Source: Halichondria panicea (Eukaryota; Porifera; Demospongiae; Suberitida; Halichondriidae). From it: 64,000 nt of DNA. How positions within the stretch are numbered: the first letter of the stretch is position 1; the number at the start of each line of letters is the position of its first letter. The stretch covers positions 4,264,412 to 4,328,411 of the forward strand of contig NC_087385.1 of the NCBI RefSeq assembly GCF_963675165.1, read 5' to 3'. The notes below the pieces were generated by a model. That model was given only the letters and a program-made list of their open reading frames with translations, made no database searches and had not been told where the DNA came from. Below are positions 14,230 through 29,286 of this stretch, one piece after another. A program made the position numbers and the translations under genes.

Positions 14230-15187
14230 GTGGAGAGTGAGGGTGTGTGTGTGTGGAAGGTGAGGGTGTGTGTGTGTGTGTGTGTGTGTGGAGAGTGAGG
14301 GTGTGTGTGTGTGGAAGGTGAGGGTGTGTGTGTGTGTGTGTAGTGTGTGGGTGTGTGATGTATGTTGTACTAATAACCCACTCACCCGAATATGAATCGT
14401 CCCACCAGCATTACTGCAAAGCTGTTAACAAAGCCACCCAGAGCGAATACGATCTGCCCCACTACAATGAGAGCACTGAACACCACGGTGCCTATCCGGA
14501 TCCCAAACACCCTATCCAGAAGGAACCCTCCGAAGATAGAGAGGATGACGTTGGGCCACGAGTAGAGAGAGTAAAGGAGAGAATACTGGGCAGTATCAAT
14601 GCCCATCACCTGGGGGGGGGAGGGGGGGGGGGAGGGGGGGAAGGTTGATAATGAAGCTGATGTTATTTTGCAGTTCTCAATTAAGAGCTTAAACAATAAA
14701 AATGGTGGTAAGTGCTGTGGAACTACAATGAACAATGCGAACAATGTTGTTTACATTATTAACACCACCGCAAACAACGGGCACACACACACACTGCATG
14801 TATGTAATGATCACTCACATTAATGAAGGTCCTCTGGAGAGCAGCTGGATTGTCATACACGTAATAACTGCCAAAGCTGAGCATGCACATGAGGAAGATC
14901 ATGAGGAACCGATGCAACCATCGTCGAGGGTCACAGGGCAGGAACGTCTCGCAATTGAAACCCGCTGCCATCTCCACATCTTCAGGGAGTGCTACACTTG
15001 GGGGGTTGATTTTGAGTACTTCTGTTATGTTTGAGCCAATACTACTGGTGTCTGGAGGGATGGGGTGGGGATGAGTGTGTTTGTAATTGTGTATATTGGA
15101 TGAATATTGGATTGGCAATCATGTTGCATGGGATGACACACCTGCACCTTTTTGGAGTAAGCTCTGCTTTTCATTTTGGTCTTCCAT
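11348..15187 (-). CDS. MFSD1: MFSD1-type major facilitator transporter
   Basis: Multipass transporter of the MFSD1 branch, lysosomal in vertebrates. Eleven exons join in frame to about 562 residues: 15142-15187, 14819-15051, 14386-14609, 14087-14195, 13862-13958, 13478-13688, 13243-13379, 12762-12945, 12332-12459, 11958-12208, 11348-11416. Recognition rests on MFSD1-typical stretches such as YSWPNVILSIFGGFL, DRVFGIR, GGENLAVAQNTYAVAWFKG, and SLLACALWPLVSFIVPE. The N-terminus MEDQNEKQSLLQ holds an acidic dileucine motif (EKQSLL), as in the human protein. The C-terminal tail is longer than in human. The exon 13862-13958 uses an atypical GTTCGT donor. The start was chosen because it is the first in-frame ATG of a short exon that splices cleanly to the first membrane segment. 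The start lies 195 bp from the divergent kinase. Confidence 0.93.
11548..11686. repeat. Long palindrome in an MFSD1 intron
   Basis: Two 43-nt arms, 11548-11590 and 11644-11686, are near-perfect inverted repeats (AGTTAGACACTGTTTTG against CAAAACAGTGTCTAACT). The loop is ~53 nt. The 3' flank CATTTAGATACTAG resembles the flank of the palindromes at 22962 and 51414, so this looks like a diverged relative. Confidence 0.8.
14198..14352. repeat. Compound TG microsatellite with GGAGAGTGAGG/GGAAGGTGAGG interruptions
   Basis: Alternating (TG)n blocks and TGGAGAGTGAGGG or TGGAAGGTGAGGG units lie directly next to an MFSD1 exon boundary (acceptor at 14196). A poly-G run at 14611-14639, read as poly-C on the gene strand, forms the polypyrimidine tract of the preceding exon. 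Confidence 0.85.
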
Positions 15188-15382
15188 ATCACAACTCAGG
15201 CCTTGTGGCCTTTACTGAAGAGTTAGTAACTACTTGGCTTCTTAGAAAGCCATGTGATTTATTTTTAGAAATTACTCTAATCAAAACAACGGCAACGCCC
15301 AACTTTTCCTTTAATTAGAGCTATCTAGAGGGATCTGATCAAGAAATGTAATTAGTAGCAAAGCTTTAGCTTTTTTAATAGA
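15188..15382. promoter_or_regulatory. Divergent promoter MFSD1 / PRKX-like kinase
   Basis: 195 bp separate the two start codons, so both transcripts must start within or beside this interval. I see no clear TATA box. Confidence 0.55.
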
Positions 15383-18991
<3,609 letters not shown>

Positions 18992-19316
18992 CACTCTTTG
19001 TATGTCAACCTTGCCTTCTTTCTCACAGCAGACACCATTATGTTTTGTACACTCATAACAATTTAGTTTTATATTTATACCAAAGTAATATTGCTACTTT
19101 TTCTAGACTCGGGCAATCTAAAACTGTATAGCATTGTTACGTACTTTTGTCTCAGCTTCATACAATTATTATTATACCCTCAACTTAACTTGTTATGTAA
19201 TCCCGTATACATGACTGTACATGTATGTAAATATTTACACAGCCAAAGTAACTAATTAACATGTTCAATGATAAAAAGAAAAGTTCCCCTAACTAATAAT
19301 AAATATGGCAATGGTG
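18992..19316. other. Tail-to-tail intergenic spacer
   Basis: AT-rich 3' UTR sequence between the stop codons of the kinase and the convergent GFM1 gene. No other feature seen. Confidence 0.6.
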
Positions 19317-22300
19317 TCACTTGAGCTTTGCAAGCCTCTCTTGCTCGTAGTTCTTGATCATCTCCTGTTGGGACTGAGGGAGCACAGGTTGATAGCGGCA
19401 GTACTCCATAGTGAACTCCCCTTTGCCCTGTGTGTGGGGATGGGGGTGGGCGTTACCGCATAGTTATTATACTGTACATACATGTAAATGGCATTGCTAT
19501 GTACACTGATGAGATATGCAGACAGCAATGGCACTGGAATTCCAGACGGCTCTGTTTCTGACTTTGAAACTATATAATTATGTAGCAACTGCATAATATT
19601 ATCATTGTTAAAGCCCACTTTTGTAGCTTTTTAGCACTTGCATGTATTATACACAGTAGGCAAGCGTAGGTGTCATACAGGGAGGGGGGATGGGGATATC
19701 TTCCCTTGCTTTAAACTCCCCCCCCCCCCCTCTACTTTGACACCATGGCTATGATAAATTAACTAACAGTACCAGGAGTACATTAAGTAGTATATATATA
19801 TGTAGTTAAATGTATTAATGGAATGTAATCAATTTAATTACTGTAGCAACTGCTGCTTGCATAGGTATGGTGAGTGGTGCAGTGTGTCATTGCTTACCTG
19901 AGTGGCAGATCGCAGCTCAGTTGAGTAACCAAACATGGAGTTGAGAGGAACCTGCGTGTGGGGGTAGGTATAAGCATTAGTCGAATAGCAAATTAATGCA
20001 CTCACTTCACAGTAGAGGCTAAAATATCCTTCGGTTGCATCTGTTCCGTTGATGACCCCTCGTCTCTTGTTAATTCCCGCTATGACTGACCCCTGGAACT
20101 CGGTGGGTGCAATAACCTCTACAGTCATGATCGGCTCCAGCACTTGGGGCATGGCCTGGGAAAAACCTGCAATGGGAGGCGAGGTGATAAATTATAGTAG
20201 GCAGACAAATTACATGATGTAATAAGGGATTGGGCTCTTGTGTTCAAAATACTATGGGAACCTTATGGTCATGTGTACAAAACAGTAAACACACTGTGCT
20301 ACAAACACATGCAGTACTAGTAGAGCAAAGGCCAGCTTGGTAATGGCAACCACTACACAAGGAGACGTACTGGCTCTCACTGCTCCGATGGCCGCCATTC
20401 TGAATGAGAGTTCGTTAGAGTCCACTGCATGTGACACACCATCCTCCAACACCATCCGCATGCCTACGACCTTGTGACCCGTCAACGGGCCTGCATAGGG
20501 AGGAGAAGACTATAACTGATGATGCTTGCAAATAAGCACACCATACACAATCAGTTATTAAACTATAAAACATGCCTATCGTACAATAAGAAAATTTGGC
20601 GTTGGCGCATTTTACCAAACTTAAAACTTAAACTAAGCGATAGACGCACACGCACGTCAATGACGTAGTAACAACGCCCGAGATGCCAAATTAAAAACTG
20701 CCAATTCGGTTCAAATGGCGGCTTCTTCACCAAATATAACACGAAAATCACTGTTGAACAAAGATAATATATGCCAAACTTTCTTATTACATGTATATAT
20801 GGTATACAGTCCATGCAGCTAACCCAACTGCACAACACTCACCCTTGTTACAGATTTCATAGAAACCTTTCTCAATGGCAGGGATGAAGCTCTTGGGAAT
20901 GTTCATACCAACTGTCCGGTCCTCAAACTCCAGCTGAGTGAGGTCCTCCCCCATCATCGGCTCAAACTGACCAATTACACGACCATACTGCCCTGCACCA
21001 CCACTCTGCTTCTTGTGAAGGTAATCAAACCTGTATGTGTGTGTGAGGGGGCATCTTTAGATACACAGTGATTTGGTGTGTTCAACCCCTTAAGGTTTGG
21101 CATAATTTATGAGACTCAATGCCAAAAGTGTGTACATGCAGGTAAGTGCTTACTGTATAGGCTGTGAGATGGTTTCTCTGAAGGCTACTTTAGGCTTGCC
21201 AGTGACACAAGGACAGTTGTACTCTGACTTCATACGCTGCATACATGCATGTGCATGTGATTGTCACATCATTCTGTGCACTGCTTCATACCTCAGCATA
21301 GATTTCCAAATGAAGTTCTCCCATTCCTGACATGATGGTCTGCAGTGAAAAGTAGTCATTTACGTATAAGGTCCAGAATCAACGCTGAAAACCCACAAAC
21401 GCTGTCAATGTTTTAGGGCTTCAATTGGACCACATTTCTAAGCGTAAACTTCTCTAGTGTTTAGTGTTAGTCCTTTCTTCCCAGCCCGAGTGTGACAACA
21501 GTACTTGGCATTGCATTGTGTTGTGACTGAATACATATTCTTTGACATAGCTAGCACACAACAAGCACATCTTAATCTATAAAAACATGGAAAACTAAAT
21601 AGTCAGTTACACACTTTAGCACTAAAAATGAAGTTTGTTATCCTGATATACGTCTGGGCCGGTTTGCATTCTCAAGGTAAGGTAATTGAAAGTAAAATAG
21701 TTTTGCATGACATTACTTCTGTGCAGTGTTGGCTATGGTCAAGGAATGGCAGTGCTCTCCTCCAGACAGAGACGGTCTAGTCCACTTCCCTGACCTCCCA
21801 GTAAACAGGGGCCAGATATCGGACGCTGAGGTAGTCACACACACCAAGGCTTTCTTCATATTCACCACCATGCCCAACTGTAGTGGAACCATCGTCGGGG
21901 CAGACTTTTGCTATGTCTTGATGAGCGAGACAGACACACAACAGAGACAAGTGTTTCAGCTCGTGAAATTAGACAAGTTAGGAGATAATTTTATACCTGA
22001 CCAGAACTACACAGACACAATCTTCACTGCTCTTCCTATAGACAACACAAAATGTACACAACAACCGAATGGTCGCAAAGTATGTTGTCAGAGAAACACA
22101 ATGAGTACAGGACTGAGATTGGAAGGTGACCTTTCTTTTGGTATTGTAGCACAGAATGTTGAGATGGTAGACTACCCACTGCTGACTTTCGGAGTGTCAA
22201 GGAAAGATCGTCTTGTTCGGTCGTACAGAGTGGACTATGGACGTCTGAGCTTTCCTGATGATGTGTTCTCCAATGTCTACAATAGCAGCAACACTATAGA

Positions 22301-25300
22301 GACAGTGTCCAGCTCACCTGTGTTTCGAATGCTCATCGGTATGTATAGTATATTTACTTGTAATAATTTTGTTTGATATCTAATTATAATTATATGCAGA
22401 GCCTGACACTAACAGTACATCTCTAAGAGACTCAGAGGCTACCTCTACTGTAACAGTGAACCTGCTAACAGTCATCTGGTGCTTAGTGGCAGTGATAGGC
22501 CTGGAGAGTGTAGCTCTAGTAGCCGTTATAGCACTAATGATAACTGCTATGGTGAGCTACAAACGACTAAGAAAAGCCCATTTGTTAAAGTGCCGTCAAT
22601 ACAAGAAGACCCCCTCCCAAGAAGGCGTGGTACCAGCTAAGAGTCAGAACATAATCTATTCACTACCGGAGCCCACCCCTCTACTACCAATGAGAGTTAT
22701 GTACAACAATTCCATCAACAGCCAGTTGAACACCTCCTACGATCTGGAGCCAGCCTCTACACAAAACTCATCAATAGCAGACGAGCAAGACTATGACGAC
22801 ATTGTTGATACTATTTAGCATATTTTGCATTTGTATATGTACTTGTAGTATATGCTAGAATGACGTCATCAAGTCATACTTGGCAGTCACTTTTAGTTTT
22901 CCCCAACGCTGCACTATTTATGCCACCCTGTCACAAACAACGAGGTGTGGTTTATGTTATAGTTAGAACATGGGCATGAGGTATCTATGTGTTATAGTGT
23001 CCAAAAGCTCGAGGGCTTTAGCCCGAGGGATGAGGGACACTATAACCATAGATACCGAATGCACATATTCTAACTGATTTAGATCCCAAAACCTATTGGC
23101 TACTAGAAATGCATTAGCTTATAGCAACAGTCAACCTATATAAACAGCCAACCTAGCAACTGCATCATTATTCTTTTGAAAACTAATACAATGTATCTGA
23201 AGTTGGCATCTCTGTGTCTCTACTAAATCTGTGGTTTCTATTCAAGTTAACCTTGGACCTCAGTTTCATGGACAAAATTATAGTCCTAGCTCCAAGCTCC
23301 ACCCACAAAACGGAAACATCCAGCTCCTCCCCCAGTTTTTCAGCAAACAAGCCCAGCACAATTCCCAAGAAACGAGCGGCTCGTACTACTCTCACAAAGC
23401 GAAAGGAAGACACCTATAAGCTATAATTTGCAGCAAACAAACCCAGCAAACGAGTGGCTCCTATACTACTCTTGAACAAAGCGAAAGGAACTTTAGGAAG
23501 AAGCCAAAGCTAGAATCCCAGCACTTCCATACATCCAGCTCCTCTCCCATGCAGCCTTGCAGCAAAAAAGCACAGCACACTGCCCAAAAAACGAGCGTCT
23601 CCTACTACTCTCGAACAAAGTCAAAAAAAGAAACTAGAGCTTCTCTCTTTCATTCTAGTTCTGTTATTATATTACTAGATAAAGCTATACAATAATTTTT
23701 ATGTTATTACATGTGTATCTTCTTGTAAATCACAATACAATGTACAATGTTGTAGTTTGTAGTCCAGAGCAATCTATAGTACCAGTACTATAGCTCATAG
23801 TTCCCTGCTAAATACACTCAAATGAGATCTAAATTATGGATAAGTTAGGCCTTACCCATTGGATTGGCCTTCCAAAAATTGGTCATTGTTGACTGGGCAA
23901 CAAGGGAGTTAAAGGGATATTAATGCAGGTAGATCACATGTTTTATAGCCCGACATGGCATCATTAGTTAGTGGTTCTACGTGTAGGGAATGAATAACAT
24001 TTTAAAGCGACCTCAAAAATTTAACATGAACGTTTGATATACCGTAGCAAGATATTTTCATTGGTGCAGATTTTCGTATGAACTACCCGATTAAATATTT
24101 GGTATTCTAACAGCTCAGAGTGACGTAGAGCCTATTGCACCACAATCATTTCTTTTCGGATATATAACCCGCTATATGGGAGTAATTTATGCCACCCCAG
24201 CATAGTCATACATGCTTCACTATTCAATTCACCTACAGACAAGCTTTCTATCAGCCATCTTAAAATTTCGGACCAAAACATTCAACCACTCGTGTAAAAT
24301 CGTAAAATCATAAACAAAACCCTGCATATAAGTTCATTCCTGATCATGTGACCTATATAGCTAATGAGCCTATACAGCCAATGACAAATGCAGTCATGTG
24401 ACTGCACGTTAAGTGTGCAATAAATTCTTATTGCTAAATTTCGTGATTCAAACATCATTAAGTCATCTAGCCATCTCAAAAGTGCAGGGTAGCTTTCTTG
24501 AATAGGGTGGTTTTCAGCTTCAGCTTGTGCATTACGTAACCTCAAGCATTATTGCATCATTCGAGTGCACCAAAACACGTTAGCTAGCTAGCTAATGTGA
24601 TATGGTTTGTTGAGCCTATGGTTAATAGTCCGATGTGCATGGTGGTTCTCCACCCACTGTCAGCACTGCCACTTGCAAATAACCAGGGGAATTTAAGCAT
24701 ATTGAGTCTGTAGCTGAGTGGGTTACTTTATAAAGTACGATGAAACGTAAAAGAATTAAAGTACTCAACAAGAGAATTAACTTACATGTATCTACACAAA
24801 CCACCGCAACAAGAAATGATGGAGCTCTACTTTCTACTGCTTTGCTTTGTCTGGATAGATCTAGGTAAGTATTCAGCTAAGCGTCCTTATATGCACACAA
24901 ACACAGTAATGCAAAAGTCTACACAAATGTCGTCAGGCATGTACAATACATTTGAAACTCTATAATTATTAGGTGCCTGTCAAGATACACAATGCTCATC
25001 TCAAGACAGAGATGGATTCCTGTACTTCCCTGACGTACCAGCTGACAAGCAACACATTGCTGATGCAACCACAGTCACGCTCACTAAAGCTTTCTACATT
25101 TTTGAAACCGTCCCTGACTGCAGCGGGAATATAGTGGGAGCAGATTTCTGCTACAGTTTGGAGAACATATCTGACACCAGTGTGAAAAGAGTACTACAAT
25201 TTGGAAAGTTTGAAAAGAGTGGAGATATTTTCACGCAAAGTCCTGATTTCGCAGAGAAAACATTTTTTGCTATACCTCTGGATCATACTAATTGCGTACC

Positions 25301-28300
25301 TATCTCAACTAACACTAGCAACTGTTGTCAACGAATGACTACCAAGTCGGGACTACTGAGGTTAGTGGATGGAGAGCCACTAATAATAGGAGTCCTCATT
25401 CAGAACAATGCTCAGGACTACCCACTACTGAAGTTTGGAGCTACAATGACACAGTATCATACAGTGACACGCATAGTGGACCTGGGGAAATTGGCCAATC
25501 AAGAAAATGAATTTGCAAACACTTTTGACACTTCCAACACAAACACTAATACAGTGATTCTACCCATGCTACGATTTGTTGTAGGTGAGTAATTGTGCCA
25601 ACACAATAGTACATGTAACGTATCGTATTTAATATTTCTACAGAGCCTGATAATAAGATAGCTGTGGAGGACTGCGTGGACACTACGTCTATAATAGCCT
25701 CAATCGGATCACTGCTAATTACAGAGACACTCGTACTAGCTGCTTGTATAGTGGCTCTTATTGTAACAATCATACTATACAAGAAACAACTGAAAAGAAA
25801 ACCAAAACAATCCCCACCACCTACCCCCAGAAATCTCCTCACACCCACACCAGGACACGGCTCGCTCCCACCTACCCCCACCCCCGGACACGGCCCGCCC
25901 CCTCCTACCCCCACAGAGCTCTCTACACCCACACCAGGACACAGATTGCTCCCTCCCGGCTATCAGAGCCCTATTGTACCATCCCACCCAAAACCTAGGT
26001 ACTCCAACGTAACAGAGAACCAAATCAGCCACCCACATCAGGACACAGCCCACTCCCACCTACCTACACCTACACCCACACCAGGACACGGCCCACCCCC
26101 ACCTACCCCCAGAAAGCCCCCCACATCAGGACACGGCCCACCCCCACCTACCCCCAGAAATCCCCCCACACCAAGACATGGCCCATCTACTCCCAGAAAG
26201 CCCCAAACGTCAGGACACGGCCCGCCCCCTCCTCTCCCCAGAGAGCCCTCTACCCCCACACCAGGACACGGCTCGCTCCCTCCCTCCCACCAGAGCCCTA
26301 TTATACCATCCTACCCAAAACCTAGGTACTCCAACGTAACAAACAGGAGCACCAGTACATGTAGCTCGAACGAGCAGGTCAACGATAACCAGGATGGATA
26401 CGAGTACATTGACCGGTGACTACACCACACAGAGTAACTATATAACCCATACTGAACATTATAAGCTCTTACGTTATATATTATTACCCACCTCTTTGCT
26501 CTCATCATCAAAGTGCACTCTGAATGTCGGGTCCTCTCTCTGAAAGCGATTGATACCCTTAGAGAAGGCGTCCAAATCGTCCTGTTATGGGCATAACATG
26601 CATGATGTTTTACAGTGTATGTCGCATAATCAGTGGTAGTGTACGAACCTTCTTGGCAGGTTGTATGGCGAGGGAGATCACCGGGTCTGGAACATGAATG
26701 GACTCCTGCCGTGAGTACGTGGTGTAGACATAGCAAAGACATAGAAATGATGCACTAATGGGAATTAGACAATTGTTTTCACCCAAACAAAACATTGGTA
26801 TGAAGGCGTTGGCTACTGAAATTGACATAATGTACAATAAACAAAGGCTCACCATAGTGTATTTGGGAGCTGACTCAGCAGTAAAGGTGTCCCCTGAGGC
26901 ACAGTCGATTCCAAACAGTGCACAGATGTCTCCAGCGTGTGCTTCTGTGATCTCCTCCATCTTATCGCTATGCATACGCACCAGACGAGACACTTTGACC
27001 CTCTTTCCTGTCCGAGTATTGACGATATTGTCCCCTCGTTTCAACGAACCCTGGTACACCCGCATGTACGTCAGCTGTCCAAATTTTCCAGCCTACAGTA
27101 TAGACACGCATTAAAACAATAATTATCACGGGCAGTTACCGTTAACCATAACACACCTCTAGCTTAAAGGCTAGACTGACAAACGGCTTTGATCCATCTC
27201 TCAGTGGGCTCATGACAACCTTCTCAGCATTGCTGCATGTAGATGGAATGGAGTTTAGTTTAGCTAGATACCAACGGGGGGTGGGGTGACATCAAAGTGA
27301 TCAATCTACTTACTTGTCATTGTCAAATGCAAAATTGTGTACTTCTGACGGAGTGGGGAGGTAGTCAAGAACTCCATTCAACAGTAGCTGTATAAGAATA
27401 GTCCATGCATTGCTTAGACGGCCATTACAGACTCACCTGAACACCTTTGTTCTTGAGAGCTGACCCAAGGAACACAGGTGTGAATGCTCTCTTCAACACA
27501 CTCCTCCTAATGGCAGCCTGAGTGGGGAGGGGGGGGGGGGAGGGCAATATGACGTTGAGAACTTTTAATGCAGTAAGTGGCTGACCATCAATTCCTCACT
27601 TGTTGGCTCAATGTCACTGAGAAACTGCTCTCCAAGAACCTCATCAACATTAGCCACACGCTCTGTGAATAAGTCATATCTGTTGAGCGATTGAAGCTAA
27701 CAGTGCATCTAACTGACCAATCAATTCTCTTCTCTTCTCTGTAACAATACCCTTCATAGTATCCGGAATATCTCCCTCAATGGTCTCAGATCTGCCAGGG
27801 GGGAGGGTGGATAAATGAGGAATAAATATTTAATTACCCCAAATTTCCACCAAAAGTGAAAGCCTTGCTGCTGACGACATCAATTACCCCCTCGTGTCCT
27901 CCCTCCAGACCCAGGGGTACATGCACTGCAGCTGCATTGTGGTGCAGCTTGGCCCTGCACAATGCAAAAGTGGACTAACTAACCTGGTTAAGGTGTGTAA
28001 CTACTCCTTACCTCATTTGTGAGATCACTCTATCTGGGTTGGCGCCTTGTCTGTCTAATTTGTTGATGAATCCTAAACAAGGCACACGATAGCGATTCAT
28101 CTGTCTGTTCACAGTGAGCGTCTGACTCTGTACTCCACCCACTGCACACAGAACGAGTACAGCTGCGTCCAGCACCCTCAGTGCTCTCTCCACCTCTATA
28201 GTGAAGTCTACATGTCCTGGGGTGTCAATGATGTTGATAGCTGTGTCCTTCCAAGTTGTGTAGGTGGCTGCTGACTGTAAGGGGGGGGGGGATAAAAAGG

Positions 28301-28994
28301 CTTCGAGTACATCACTGGAAGTTACTCAGTTTCTTTAAAAGTGATTCTAATCCCTCCCCTACCTGAATGGTAATGCCTCTTTGTCTCTCTAGTTCCATAG
28401 AGTCCATTGTGGCTCCAACATTGTCCTTGCCACGGACCTGAGAACAAAAGTGTTATAAGTGCATTGAGTATGAATAGGAACACCATGTGTATAAGTGATG
28501 TTGTTTTGTACTAGGCTATATAATTATAAAAGAGTGAATGCAGTGGAACCTCGTGCATAGCTGATATCCTCCCAGTGTAAAAGAGCACCCTTTCAGTCAG
28601 TGTAGTCTTGCCAGAGTCAATGTGAGCAGAGATACCAATGTTACGGATCCTCTCCACCTCGATGATCTGCAAACGTAACGTATACCATCAAGGAATCGAC
28701 AATGTCCAATGAAGTGACTCGTATTAAAGTATTAAACTTACAGTGGTTGAGCTGTAACATCTTGTGCTAGCTCTGATAGTAAATGCCTATGGATGCATAG
28801 TTATAAATATGAGTGTTAGTGTTATATCATAGACAGTTTTATGGCAGTTATTATAACTCTCTAGCTCTAGGCCTACATAGGGACCATCAGATCATCATTG
28901 CATAATGGCAGATAGCTGTGATGGTTGTACTCACCTTCCAAGCACATGATCTGCACAAAGGACCACTAAGAGTCAGCAACTGATGGCAGTACAT
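19317..28994 (-). CDS. GFM1: Mitochondrial translation elongation factor G 1
   Basis: GTPase that moves the mitochondrial ribosome by one codon. Twenty-one exons give 736 residues (human 751). Exons: 28935-28994, 28742-28786, 28550-28666, 28363-28437, 28012-28274, 27838-27954, 27718-27791, 27586-27662, 27437-27517, 27314-27387, 27157-27232, 26853-27092, 26649-26705, 26492-26581, 21292-21339, 21154-21236, 20843-21030, 20371-20490, 20006-20166, 19898-19951, 19317-19427. G motifs: [22 protein letters not shown]. Domains II-V follow, including [14 protein letters not shown] and [12 protein letters not shown]. The N-terminus, rich in Cys, Ser, Arg and Leu, fits a mitochondrial presequence. The donor at 28550 (GTTCCA) and the donor after 26649 (GTTCGT) are atypical. 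The 5.15 kb intron 21340-26491 is exceptional beside the other introns and contains two opposite-strand genes. Confidence 0.95.
19669..19750. mobile_element. Decayed copy of the 47432-type MITE
   Basis: GGTGTCATACAGGGAGGGGG, then a GGGGATATC core and poly-C, repeats the layout of the better-preserved element at 47432-47615. It lies in a GFM1 intron and no target duplication is visible. Confidence 0.5.
21628..22818 (+). CDS. Orphan type I membrane protein, nested in GFM1 intron (paralog A)
   Basis: Unrecognised family. Three exons (21628-21676, 21727-22338, 22400-22818) give 359 residues. Exon 1 encodes a signal peptide ([15 protein letters not shown]). The ectodomain of ~220 residues has several Asn-X-Ser/Thr sites and cysteines in a pattern shared with its paralog: C, then [13 protein letters not shown], then KC and CCQR. 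One membrane segment follows ([17 protein letters not shown]). The cytoplasmic tail of ~90 residues carries tyrosine motifs (IIYSLP, QDYDDIV). A TATA-like CTATAAAAAC lies ~50 bp upstream. Exons 1 and 2 match the paralog at 24816 exactly in length (49 and 612 nt) and phase. The layout suggests a receptor or adhesion protein, but the function is unknown. Confidence 0.85.
22962..23832. mobile_element. Palindrome-headed non-autonomous element, copy 1
   Basis: A ~113-bp palindrome (22962-23074; arms GTTAGAACATGGGCATGAGG and its complement, inner hairpin CTCGAGGGCTTTAGCCCGAG) is followed by a core. The core begins TTAGATCCC (23079) and ends GAGATCTAA (23832), forming terminal inverted repeats. Within the core an ATTGG/CCAAT-like box and TATATAAACAGCC are followed by TTTTGAAAA. 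The same order occurs in the copy at 51414-52256. It lies between the two nested genes in the GFM1 intron. No long ORF is seen. Confidence 0.75.
23833..24815. other. Intronic spacer between element copy 1 and nested gene B
   Basis: AT-rich sequence without a convincing ORF. It contains a TTTATAAAG TATA-like box near 24728, ~85 bp upstream of the nested gene start, and a TTTATGCCACCCC motif near 24187 that also occurs near 22917, just before element copy 1. Confidence 0.5.
24816..26419 (+). CDS. Orphan type I membrane protein with proline-rich tail, nested in GFM1 intron (paralog B)
   Basis: Three exons (24816-24864, 24973-25584, 25644-26419) give 478 residues. There is a signal peptide ([17 protein letters not shown]) and an ectodomain aligned along its length with paralog [40 protein letters not shown]. 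One membrane segment ([16 protein letters not shown]) is followed by a basic KKQLKRKPK stop-transfer run. The ~210-residue tail is built from repeats of P(P)PTPxxPxTPGHG, which could bind SH3 or WW domains, and ends GYEYIDR. The stop lies only 72 bp before the GFM1 exon on the other strand. The tails of A and B are unrelated in sequence, so they diverged or were exchanged after duplication. The start could be either of two adjacent ATGs. Confidence 0.85.
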
Positions 28995-29286
28995 AGCTCT
29001 CTGAGCTGAGCTGAACTTTAGGCTGGCTGATGTAAGTGAACTCCTCCCCTCTTAGCTACTCCACGTGGTTGAACTTGTATGGCTTCAAGATAACGTGAGC
29101 TTTCTTTCTTCTGCAAGGTGACCACGTTGTAGGTAAGTTACTTTAATCTTAATGAATCCTGGCTCTGTTTGATATATTAATTTATGCATTCTATGCTATT
29201 TTCTAGTCCCTGTTAGTTTCTATCTGCTGTTATTGACTGTTTTCCTTGTACACATGCAGGTGGAGTAATTGGATTTAGGGGGCATA
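28995..29286. promoter_or_regulatory. Divergent promoter GFM1 / RPL35A with 5' TOP motif
   Basis: CTTTCTTTCTTCTG at 29100-29113 looks like the 5' terminal oligopyrimidine start of a ribosomal-protein mRNA. A probable non-coding exon ends at 29132 (donor GTAAGT) and rejoins at 29260 (acceptor acatgcag), 27 nt before the RPL35A ATG. The GFM1 ATG lies ~105 bp from the TOP tract. Confidence 0.65.

Noticed and set aside
25546-26259. Minus-strand Gly-rich ORFs opposite the proline-rich tail
   Set aside because: They mirror the plus-strand PPTP repeats and lie within the GFM1 intron without splice signals.
21340-26491. GFM1 split into two genes because of the 5 kb gap
   Set aside because: The exons on both sides are in phase and together complete one EF-G protein, so it is a single gene with a large intron.
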